This document shows, one piece after another, positions 8,518-15,064 of a DNA stretch of 64,000 bases. The DNA is from Mycobacterium gordonae (GTDB lineage Bacteria > Actinomycetota > Actinomycetes > Mycobacteriales > Mycobacteriaceae), in contig NZ_LKTM01000372.1 of the NCBI RefSeq assembly GCF_001417955.2, forward strand, positions 108,500 to 172,499, read 5' to 3'. A program made the translations under genes and the position numbers. The number at the start of each line of letters is the position of its first letter. The first letter of the stretch is position 1. Under the pieces are notes generated by a model. It saw only the letters and a program-made list of their open reading frames with translations. It had not been told where the DNA came from and did not search any database.

Positions 8518-8607
8518 GTGTCAGCCCGCATCGAGCCTGTGCTCACCAAGCGCCGCGCAGTTCAACTGTGCCGCGTCGCGGGTTGTTGCTGTTGCTGTTG
8601 CTGCTGA
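8518..8607 (+). CDS. Poly-cysteine leader peptide upstream of cysA2
   Basis: A 29-codon leaderless ORF from GTG 8518 to TGA 8605-8607. It ends in seven consecutive cysteine codons (alternating TGT and TGC, 8584-8604), with one further Cys codon six codons earlier. The -10 box TAAGCT lies 7 nt upstream. Poly-cysteine leaderless short ORFs have been reported upstream of sulfur-metabolism operons in mycobacteria as cysteine-responsive attenuators. When Cys-tRNA is scarce the ribosome stalls in the Cys run and downstream expression changes. The position 123 bp before cysA2 fits that role. The RNA structures it would control are not obvious to me. Confidence 0.8.
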   Translation: MSARIEPVLTKRRAVQLCRVAGCCCCCCC

Positions 8608-8730
8608 GTAGCCGCGCCTATCTGCGCTGTGCTCGAAGCGGTCAGGGTCCTCACCGTGGCATGTCTTCCTCGCGCAATAGCCGTACCCAGCCCCAAAGCT
8701 GTTCATCAGAAGAAATCGAAAGGATCCCCC

Positions 8731-9564
8731 ATGGCACGCTCCGACGTCCTGGTCTCCGCCGACTGGGCTGAGAGCAATCTGGATGCCGAAAACGTCGTCT
8801 TCGTCGAGGTGGACGAAGACACCAGCGCTTACGACGGAGGCCACCTCCCCGGCGCGATCAAGCTGGACTGGCGAGACGACCTGCAGGACCCGGTCAAGCG
8901 CGACTTCGTCGACGCAGAGCAGTTCTCCAAGCTGCTGTCCGACCGTGGCATCGCCAACGACGACACCGTGATCCTCTACGGCGGCAACAACAACTGGTTC
9001 GCGGCGTACGCCTACTGGTACTTCAAGCTGTACGGCCACCGGGACGTCAAGCTGCTCGACGGTGGCCGCAAGAAGTGGGAGCTCGATGGCCGGCCGCTGT
9101 CCAGCGATGTCGTGAACCGGCCCGCCACCTCGTACACCGCGTCCGCGCCGGACAACTCCATCCGCGCCTTCCGCGACGAGGTGATCGCCGCCATCGGCAC
9201 CAAGAACCTGGTCGACGTGCGCTCCCCGGACGAGTTCTCCGGCAAGATCCTGGCACCCGCGCACCTGCCCCAGGAGCAGAGCCAGCGTCCCGGCCACGTC
9301 CCCACCGCCATCAACGTGCCGTGGAGCAAGGCCGCCAACGAGGACGGCACCTTCAAGTCCGACGAGGAACTGGCCAAGCTGTACGCCGACGCCGGACTGG
9401 ACGGACAGAAGGAAACGATTGCCTACTGTCGGATCGGGGAACGTTCGTCGCACACCTGGTTCGTGCTGCAGGAATTGCTCGGACACAAGAACGTCAAGAA
9501 CTACGACGGCAGTTGGACGGAATACGGCTCCCTGGTGGGTGCCCCGATCGAGTTGGGAAACTGA
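8731..9564 (+). CDS. cysA2: Thiosulfate sulfurtransferase (rhodanese) CysA2
   Basis: A 277-residue tandem rhodanese. The N-terminal domain (~1-135) is structural. The C-terminal domain carries the active-site loop CRIGERSSHTW with catalytic Cys233, which takes up sulfane sulfur from thiosulfate. The ATG at 8731 follows AAAGGA at a normal distance. It forms an operon with sseC2, which starts 2 nt after its stop, and lies under the poly-cysteine leader peptide. Mycobacterial CysA2 is abundant and often secreted or released, although no signal peptide is visible. In M. tuberculosis a thiX gene sits in front of it; that gene is absent here. Confidence 0.95.
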   Translation: MARSDVLVSADWAESNLDAENVVFVEVDEDTSAYDGGHLPGAIKLDWRDDLQDPVKRDFVDAEQFSKLLSDRGIANDDTVILYGGNNNWFAAYAYWYFKLYGHRDVKLLDGGRKKWELDGRPLSSDVVNRPATSYTASAPDNSIRAFRDEVIAAIGTKNLVDVRSPDEFSGKILAPAHLPQEQSQRPGHVPTAINVPWSKAANEDGTFKSDEELAKLYADAGLDGQKETIAYCRIGERSSHTWFVLQELLGHKNVKNYDGSWTEYGSLVGAPIELGN

Positions 9565-9565
9565 C

Positions 9566-9868
9566 ATGTGCACTGCACCAAAGCAAGGGCTGACGTTGCC
9601 GGCCAGCGTCGACCTGGAGAAGGAAACCGTGATCACCGGCCGCGTCGTGGACGGTGAGGGCCAGGCCGTCGGCGGCGCTTTCGTCCGGCTGCTGGACTCG
9701 TCCGACGAGTTCACTGCCGAGGTCGTGGCGTCGGCGACGGGTGACTTCCGGTTCTTCGCGGCGCCCGGCTCGTGGACGCTGCGGGCGTTGTCCCGAGTCG
9801 GCAACGGCGACGCCGTGATCGCGCCGTCGGGTGCCGGCATCCACGAGGTGGACATCAAGGTCGCCTGA
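9566..9868 (+). CDS. sseC2: SseC-like DUF1416 protein
   Basis: A 100-residue protein, the usual partner of cysA2 in mycobacteria. The fold looks like a carboxypeptidase-regulatory-like beta sandwich (ITGRVVDGEGQAVGGAFVRLL, then FRFFAAPGSWTLRAL). A Cys at position 2 (MCTAPKQG) is conserved in the family, which fits a role in sulfur transfer, but the biochemical function is not established. It begins 2 nt after the cysA2 stop and is followed by a strong hairpin, so it ends the operon. Confidence 0.92.
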   Translation: MCTAPKQGLTLPASVDLEKETVITGRVVDGEGQAVGGAFVRLLDSSDEFTAEVVASATGDFRFFAAPGSWTLRALSRVGNGDAVIAPSGAGIHEVDIKVA

Positions 9869-9881
9869 CCGGCAGCGGTTC

Positions 9882-9934
9882 ACTCTGCGTTGAGGGCGAC
9901 GAAGTTCGAGTGCTCGCCACCCTCAACGCAGAGT
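9882..9934 (+). terminator. Strong hairpin after sseC2
   Basis: Perfect 15-bp inverted arms at 9882-9896 (ACTCTGCGTTGAGGG) and 9920-9934, with a 23-nt loop, lie 13 nt after the sseC2 stop. There is no U-tract, as is common for mycobacterial terminators. It ends just before the promoter of the next small gene. Confidence 0.6.
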
Positions 9935-9954
9935 CAACGACAAACTTGATCGCA

Positions 9955-9960
9955 TAGACT
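9955..9960 (+). promoter_or_regulatory. -10 box for the 32-residue membrane peptide gene
   Basis: TAGACT lies exactly 7 nt before the GTG at 9968, the ideal spacing for a leaderless transcript that would cover the small peptide and the nitrobindin-like gene. Confidence 0.55.
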
Positions 9961-9967
9961 CGTCCCC

Positions 9968-10066
9968 GTGGTGCTGTTCTTCGAGATCATGCTGGTCCTT
10001 GCGACTGTGGTCATCTCCTGGTTCGCGCTCTATGCGCTCTATCGGTTGATCACCGACGAGTCGTGA
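9968..10066 (+). CDS. 32-residue single-pass membrane peptide, leaderless
   Basis: A short ORF of 32 residues from GTG 9968 to TGA 10064-10066. Residues ~3-27 form one hydrophobic helix (EIMLVLATVVISWFALYALY), followed by a short charged tail ITDES. A TANNNT box with exact 7-nt spacing stands in front. Its stop overlaps the GTG of the next gene as GTGA, so translation of the nitrobindin-like protein is probably coupled to it. No function is known to me. The promoter spacing, the hydrophobic pattern and the overlap together support a real gene. Confidence 0.65.
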   Translation: MVLFFEIMLVLATVVISWFALYALYRLITDES

Positions 10067-10716
10067 CCTCCAGTGAGGGCGCAGACGCCCCAGACGCCCC
10101 CGACGAACTGTCACAGGCGGCCGAGCGGGCGAAACTGACCGCTGCCCGGAATATCCCCGCCTTTGACGACCTGCCGCTGCCGGCCGACACCGCGAACCTG
10201 CGCGAAGGCGCCAACCTTCACGACGCTTTGCTGGCGCTGCTGCCGCTGGTCGGCGTGTGGCGCGGCGAGGGCGAGGGCCGTGCCCACGACGGCGATTACC
10301 GGTTCGGCCAGCAGATCGTGGTCTCGCACGACGGCGGCGACTACCTGAATTGGGAAGCACGCTCCTGGCGCCTCGACGAGGCCGGCGAGTACCACCAGCC
10401 GGGATTGCGGGAAACGGGATTCTGGCGGTTTGTGCCCGACCCCGACGACCCCAGCGAATCGCAGGCCATCGAACTGCTGCTGGCGCACTCGGCCGGTTAT
10501 GTCGAGTTGTTCTACGGGCGCCCGCGTAACCAGTCGTCGTGGGAACTGGTCACCGATGCGCTGGCACGGAGCCGGTCGGGCGTCCTGGTCGGCGGTGCCA
10601 AGCGGCTCTACGGCATCGTCGAGGGCGGCGATCTGGCCTACGTCGAAGAGCGGGTGGACGCCGACGGCGGCCTGGTCCCCCATCTGTCGGCGCGGTTGTC
10701 CCGTTTCGTCGGCTGA
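10063..10716 (+). CDS. Nitrobindin-like heme beta-barrel protein (THAP4/FABP-like)
   Basis: A 217-residue protein. After a ~50-residue flexible start it has the nitrobindin hallmark GVWRGEGEG near residues 64-72, then strands with WEARSW, ETGFWRF and VELFYG. Nitrobindins bind ferric heme in a small beta barrel and isomerise peroxynitrite to nitrate. The M. tuberculosis orthologue Rv0813c is annotated this way and was earlier called fatty-acid-binding-protein-like. The GTG at 10063 overlaps the stop of the upstream peptide. It probably acts in the cytoplasm in defence against nitrogen radicals. Confidence 0.85.
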   Translation: MTSSEGADAPDAPDELSQAAERAKLTAARNIPAFDDLPLPADTANLREGANLHDALLALLPLVGVWRGEGEGRAHDGDYRFGQQIVVSHDGGDYLNWEARSWRLDEAGEYHQPGLRETGFWRFVPDPDDPSESQAIELLLAHSAGYVELFYGRPRNQSSWELVTDALARSRSGVLVGGAKRLYGIVEGGDLAYVEERVDADGGLVPHLSARLSRFVG

Positions 10717-10744
10717 GAGCAACCTCCGTAACGAGTTCTCGCTG

Positions 10745-10775
10745 TTGCCTTCCCGTGCGCTTGCGCGTGTACTGT
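10745..10775 (+). promoter_or_regulatory. Candidate promoter of the RCK/RyR gene
   Basis: TTGCCT (10745-10750) and TACTGT (10770-10775) are 19 nt apart, 34 bp upstream of the ATG at 10810. The -10 box has a TG just before it. This would give the accessory module its own transcription. Confidence 0.35.
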
Positions 10776-10809
10776 TCGCGTCCGAGTGGGCTGCAGGACG
10801 GGAGGTTTG

Positions 10810-13179
10810 ATGGGCCAGAAGAGAATCGCCCCGCCCCCGGTGCGCTGGGCCATGTCGGTCCTCGCCGTCCTGTTGATCGCCTATCTGGCCGCGGTGGCGG
10901 CCCAGCCGGCGATTCTGGACCTGCTGCCGTCCGGGGTGGGTTGGTTCGGCCGGCCGGGATCGATGCCGACGACCGCGATCGTCGTCGCCGTCCTGGCCGC
11001 GGTGTGTGTGATGACCTTCCGGTCCAACGCCAGCCACCGCCTGGTGGGCGTGTCGTTCACCGTGATCGCCGTGCTGATCACCATGAGCGCCATTCTGGGC
11101 CTCAGCTCGTACTGGAACTGCCACGACGAGAACCATCCCGCGGTCTTCACCCCGCTGATGCTGACCGCCCAGCTGATCAAAGGCAGCAGCGGCGACTACT
11201 CGCTGGGCGGGCACGTCTGCCCCAGCCCGACACCGGTGGGCCTCGAATTAGCCCGAATGGCAGCCGTTTCGGCGATCTTCACGGGCCTGGGCGGTGTGGT
11301 GGTCGGCGTCTTCCGGTCCCAGGTGGACCGGCTACGCGCAAACTTCGCCGATTCTGTCACCGCGATCGTCGGGGTCGACGACGACACCGAATCGATGATC
11401 AGCGGCGTCGCACGGACGTTGGACCGGCGCGGCACCCTGGTCGTCATCACCAGCGCCAATGACGACCGCGTACAGCGGGTCCGCAGAATGGGCGCCCGCG
11501 TCGTGCTGGTGGACTTCAACACGCCCGCCACGCTGGTGACGCTGCGACTGTGGCGCCACCTGAGCCGGCTCTACCTGATGGCACCCGACCCCGCGATCAA
11601 CCTGCTGTGGCTGGACCTGATCAGCCGCCGGTTGGCCGAAGTCGCCAACAAGCGACGGCTACCGCTCATCGTGCGCATCGACGATCCCTGGCTCGCCGAG
11701 GCCTGGCGTGCCCAGCAGTTCGGCGGCTCCGACACCCGTTGGGCGGCCGACGTCGTCGGCAAGTACGAAGTCACGGCGAGCCGGTTACTGGACGGGATCG
11801 TCGCGACCGGCCGGACCAAGCGTGTATTCGTCTGTGGCACTTCACAACTGACCTTGGCGCTATGCGCGGACCTGACCCGGCGCGCGCTGGAACGCGACTT
11901 CTACACGCCCCCGGGGGCAGTCCCGCTGCCGTCGCTGACACTGGTGGAACGCGACGCCGAGGAATACCTGAAAGATCACGAGTTCTACCGGCAGCAAGCA
12001 GGATTCGCGTCCAACGGACCGACGATCGACGCAGTGTCGGAGGGTCCGACGATACCCACCATCCTGCGGCTGATCGGCGACACCGACCCCCACACGAGCG
12101 CGGTGATCCTGGTCGACACGCACACCGCGACCACCGGCACCAGGCTGGCCGCCCGTTTCCCCGAGATGCCCGTCTACACCTCCGACCTCAACACCAGCAT
12201 CGCCGACGACTCGATACAGGTGGTCGGCATGTTGCAGTCGTACTCGCTGGTGCTGGACAGCCGCGAAGGCCAGGTTCAGGACGCCTGGGAGCGGGCGGCC
12301 CGGCTGATCCACGAGCGGTACGTCGCCACCATCGACCCCAGTTGGCCCCGGGGCCCCGCCTCGGTGCCGTGGGTCGAACTCGACGAGTTCTACCGCGGCT
12401 CGAACCGGCGTCAGGTGCGAAACGCGCTGTGGATGGTCGAACAGATCGCCGGCCACACGTGGAACACCTGGGGCAGCCCCCCTGCCCAGCTGTCCGGCCG
12501 AGACATGGCGGATTCGCCGCCGCTGGAACAGCTTGCGTTGATGGGCTTCGACCAGCACTCGGCACTGGCAATGGCACAGGCGGAGCACGAGGACTGGTGC
12601 CGTTACTACCGCCGCAACGGCTGGAAGTACGGCACGCCGCGCGACGACGCCCGCAAGATCCACGACAAGCTGGTCGACTGGTCCACCGTCGAGAACAACC
12701 CCGACCTGCTCAACGCCGCCGTGCGCAGTCTGGCGGCCACGCTGTGGAGCCTGCGTCAGCTCGGTTACCGCTCCCGCCCGCTGTGGCGCACGTTCACCCG
12801 CGTCGGGACCGTGTCCGCCGAGCAACGCACCGCGCCGTGGACCTGGACATCGGATTCGGGGCACACCATGCACGCCGACGCCGGCGACTGGGAAGTGCGC
12901 TCGGACGGCAAGACCTGGTCGGTGCGCGACGACATCTTCCACGCCACCTACGAACCGGCCGGTGACGGACTTTGGCGCCGAAAGGGACGCGTCCAGGCCC
13001 GTCCGGCGCAGCCTGGCGAGTCGATCAACACCTTGGAAGGCCCGACGAACGCAGCCGACGGCGACTGGGTGGTGCGGGGCGCGGAGGGCGAACAGTGGCC
13101 CGTGCCCGGTCATGAGTTCGCGCAGCGCTACGCCGAGTTCCAGCCGCCGGACGAAGCGCACGTCCCCGCCACGGACTGA
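10810..13179 (+). CDS. Membrane protein with tandem RCK/TrkA-N-like domains and a RyR domain
   Basis: A 789-residue protein; ATG 10810 follows GGGAGG closely. Four hydrophobic helices lie near residues 13-32, 52-70, 78-98 and 150-170. The loop before helix 4 (~100-145) holds two Cys and could be extracytoplasmic. Two Rossmann-like TrkA-N/RCK-type segments follow (~182-320, starting TAIVGVDDDTESM, and ~336-500, starting RVFVCGTSQLTLAL). Tandem RCK units are typical of ligand-gated ion channels of the BK and CASTOR/POLLUX kind. Residues ~572-645 are a RyR domain (HEDWCRYYRRNGWKYG, RDDARKIHDKLVDW). The C-terminus has two repeats of the form GDW-VR-W-V-F-Y (~690 and ~750). Function unknown. It lies 111 bp before a TIR gene on the same strand. 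Confidence 0.8.
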   Translation: MGQKRIAPPPVRWAMSVLAVLLIAYLAAVAAQPAILDLLPSGVGWFGRPGSMPTTAIVVAVLAAVCVMTFRSNASHRLVGVSFTVIAVLITMSAILGLSSYWNCHDENHPAVFTPLMLTAQLIKGSSGDYSLGGHVCPSPTPVGLELARMAAVSAIFTGLGGVVVGVFRSQVDRLRANFADSVTAIVGVDDDTESMISGVARTLDRRGTLVVITSANDDRVQRVRRMGARVVLVDFNTPATLVTLRLWRHLSRLYLMAPDPAINLLWLDLISRRLAEVANKRRLPLIVRIDDPWLAEAWRAQQFGGSDTRWAADVVGKYEVTASRLLDGIVATGRTKRVFVCGTSQLTLALCADLTRRALERDFYTPPGAVPLPSLTLVERDAEEYLKDHEFYRQQAGFASNGPTIDAVSEGPTIPTILRLIGDTDPHTSAVILVDTHTATTGTRLAARFPEMPVYTSDLNTSIADDSIQVVGMLQSYSLVLDSREGQVQDAWERAARLIHERYVATIDPSWPRGPASVPWVELDEFYRGSNRRQVRNALWMVEQIAGHTWNTWGSPPAQLSGRDMADSPPLEQLALMGFDQHSALAMAQAEHEDWCRYYRRNGWKYGTPRDDARKIHDKLVDWSTVENNPDLLNAAVRSLAATLWSLRQLGYRSRPLWRTFTRVGTVSAEQRTAPWTWTSDSGHTMHADAGDWEVRSDGKTWSVRDDIFHATYEPAGDGLWRRKGRVQARPAQPGESINTLEGPTNAADGDWVVRGAEGEQWPVPGHEFAQRYAEFQPPDEAHVPATD

Positions 13180-13270
13180 CCCCCGCGTCAGGTTTGCCAG
13201 AGCCGATTGCTGCGACCAGTACCATGCGCTACCGTCGCATGACGGTTTCGCCGTATCCGCCTCCCCCTGC

Positions 13271-13282
13271 CCTCAATTGAGG
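13271..13282. promoter_or_regulatory. Perfect palindrome overlapping the TIR gene's ribosome site
   Basis: CCTCAATTGAGG is a perfect 12-bp palindrome. Its right part provides most of the GAGGAG Shine-Dalgarno sequence (13279-13284) that precedes the GTG at 13291. It might be an operator or may occlude the ribosome site; it may also be chance. Confidence 0.3.
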
Positions 13283-13290
13283 AGACTGCC

Positions 13291-14811
13291 GTGGCCATAT
13301 TCATCAGCTACTCGAGCCAGGACAGGACGTCGCTCGACGCGCTGACGACCGCGTTGAAGCGCGCCCAGCAGAAGGTTTGGTTCGACCAGGAACTCGGTGG
13401 CGGCGACGCCTGGTGGAACGCGATCCTCGAGCAGATCCGCTCGTGCGACGTGTTCATCGTCGCACTGTCCAACAACTGGCTGCAGTCCAAGCCCAGCCTG
13501 GCCGAGCTGCGCTACGCGCAAGCCCTGAACCGCCCGATCCTGCCGGTCAAGGTGGGCCCGGTAGACAGCGTGCGGGTCAATCCCGTCTCCACGCTGCAGA
13601 TCATCGACTACCAGAACCCGACCGTCGATGCCGGCATCCAGTTGGTCACCGCGATCCATGCGATGCGCGATAAGGCAGCGCCGCTGCCGTCGCCGTTGCC
13701 CGAGGAGCCGCCGGTGCCCTTTGGCTACATCATGCGTCTGGGCAACGACCTGTCCGAGAAGGAACTCACCCCCGCCCAACAGCTCCAGCTGTTGCTCGAG
13801 TTGCGCACCGGGCTCGACGAGGACGGCGACGACCCGAGCGCGCGCGGCGACATCGCCCAGCTGCTGCGGATGCTGCGGATGCGCCACGACGTCACCTACC
13901 GCACCCGGACCGAGATCGACAACGTGCTGGCCGAAATCGAGGCAAAGGATGGTGCGGCGAAGGGCGCGCCGAGCGGGGCGCCGGCCAAGGCCTCCGCTGC
14001 TCCTGCGGCGGCCCCGGCGGCCCCGGCGGCCCCGGCGGCCGCACCACAGGCCCGCCCCGCCACCGGCCACGCCGCACCCGCGCCCAGCTCCGGAGGGTCG
14101 AACAAGAAGCTGCTCATCATCGGCGGTGCCGCGCTGGCCGCTGTGCTGGCCATCGTCCTGATCGTCGTCTTCGCCTCCGGCGGCAATACCCGCAAGCCGA
14201 CGGCGGCCAATCCCAGCGGCGCTGCGACCGGCGCCTCCAACGGGGCCACCGCCCCGGCCGAAACCGGTTCCATCCTGCTCGGCGCCGTCGACATCGGAAA
14301 TGTGCTCGGCGACCCCAACATGAAGGAAAGTGCACACAGCGACCAACTACGCGCTCCGCAGGGCACCTTGTCCGATCAGGAGTGCCTGTCGGCATTCGAA
14401 CCGTTCCAAGAGTCGGTGTACCGGCCGCACGACCCGACCGCGATCCACACTCAGGTCGTGCAGTCGTCCGGTGACGTTCACCGGGTCGTCGAGGCCGTCG
14501 CGAAATTCCCGTCGGCCGAGAAGGCCCGCGCGTTCGTGGAGTCATCCGCCGGGAAATGGCGGGCATGCGCCAACAAGACCGTCACATTCACCGGTCCGAG
14601 CAAGAGCACCGAGTGGAGCTTCGGCGAAGTCAACGGCGCTGCTCCGAAGATCACCATGACCCGCGCGGAAACCGACAACAACACCCGGACGTGCCAGCAT
14701 GTGCTCGGCGCGGCAGGCGACCTGGTTATCGAGGTTCAGGCGTGCGGTAACGACATCACCGACGGCGGCGCGAAGTTGGCCGACCAGATCATGGCGAGGG
14801 CGAACAAGTAG
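13291..14811 (+). CDS. TIR domain - transmembrane - PknH-type sensor protein
   Basis: A 506-residue protein; GTG 13291 has GAGGAG 6 nt upstream. Residues 1-~135 are a TIR domain: FISYSSQD at the start, WFDQEL near 30-35, and SNNWLQSKPSLAEL with Glu72 at the position of the catalytic Glu of NAD-cleaving TIRs. A helical segment (~150-215) follows, then an Ala/Pro-rich linker (~220-270). One membrane helix lies at ~274-293 (KKLLIIGGAALAAVLAIVLI). Residues ~325-506 resemble the PknH C-terminal extracytoplasmic sensor, with four Cys near 362, 444, 467 and 480 that may form disulfides. Topology: TIR inside, sensor outside. Inferred role: coupling an envelope signal to NAD cleavage or TIR-dependent assembly. 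Confidence 0.85.
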   Translation: MAIFISYSSQDRTSLDALTTALKRAQQKVWFDQELGGGDAWWNAILEQIRSCDVFIVALSNNWLQSKPSLAELRYAQALNRPILPVKVGPVDSVRVNPVSTLQIIDYQNPTVDAGIQLVTAIHAMRDKAAPLPSPLPEEPPVPFGYIMRLGNDLSEKELTPAQQLQLLLELRTGLDEDGDDPSARGDIAQLLRMLRMRHDVTYRTRTEIDNVLAEIEAKDGAAKGAPSGAPAKASAAPAAAPAAPAAPAAAPQARPATGHAAPAPSSGGSNKKLLIIGGAALAAVLAIVLIVVFASGGNTRKPTAANPSGAATGASNGATAPAETGSILLGAVDIGNVLGDPNMKESAHSDQLRAPQGTLSDQECLSAFEPFQESVYRPHDPTAIHTQVVQSSGDVHRVVEAVAKFPSAEKARAFVESSAGKWRACANKTVTFTGPSKSTEWSFGEVNGAAPKITMTRAETDNNTRTCQHVLGAAGDLVIEVQACGNDITDGGAKLADQIMARANK

Positions 14812-14814
14812 CGG

Positions 14815-15016
14815 TCCTGAAAAAAGGTCCCAGAGATGGAGCGGCCCCCGAGCGACGCTCCGGTTGGACAGACCGGACGCTCGAGGGCCGGGTGGCTGCG
14901 GGAAATTCGCCAGCGCGCGTAAATCGCTGACTCTTCCGAGCCAATGCAGCTAGCGCGCAGCCACCTCACATGTCCATGAAGCTATCAATTTCGCGGACCA
15001 CCTCCTTCCTTGTGTA
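14815..15016 (-). ncRNA. Candidate small structured RNA with 11-codon ORF
   Basis: On the minus strand, TAGCGT (15023-15028) is followed 7 nt later by a purine-rich AAGGAAGGAG segment. A tiny ORF (GTG 15001 to TGA 14966, 11 codons) comes next. Then there are two hairpins, arms 14956-14965/14891-14900 (10 bp, perfect) and the 14842-14890 stem, and finally six Ts opposite 14820-14825. This order (promoter, short ORF, stems, T-run) resembles an attenuator leader or sRNA. No gene lies downstream on this strand, so a stand-alone RNA or a pabC 3' UTR product is likely. Not recognised as a named family. Confidence 0.4.
14842..14890. terminator. Long nested hairpin between TIR gene and pabC-like gene
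   Basis: Outer arms CGGCCCCCGAGCG (14842-14854) and the matching 14878-14890 enclose an inner TCCGGT/ACCGGA stem with a 7-nt loop. A 4-nt bulge and one mismatch interrupt the stem. It lies 30 bp after the TIR stop between convergent genes and probably stops transcription in both directions. Confidence 0.55.
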
Positions 15017-15064
15017 AAGCCGACGCTACCGCGACTGTCGCCCGGCGACAACAGATTTAAGCGC

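Noticed and set aside
8584..8604. TGT/TGC run as a simple microsatellite
   Set aside because: It sits in frame at the end of a leaderless ORF with a correctly placed promoter, upstream of a sulfurtransferase operon, which fits a cysteine attenuator far better.
11550..12965. Second long plus-strand frame inside the RCK/RyR gene
   Set aside because: Shifted-frame shadow: Arg/Pro/His-rich composition and no domain, while the other frame has clear RCK and RyR motifs.
14005..14042. Tandem GGCCCCGGC-type repeat in the TIR gene, possible VNTR
   Set aside because: It is in frame and encodes an Ala/Pro linker between the TIR-helical part and the membrane helix; only about four units and not a separate repeat element.
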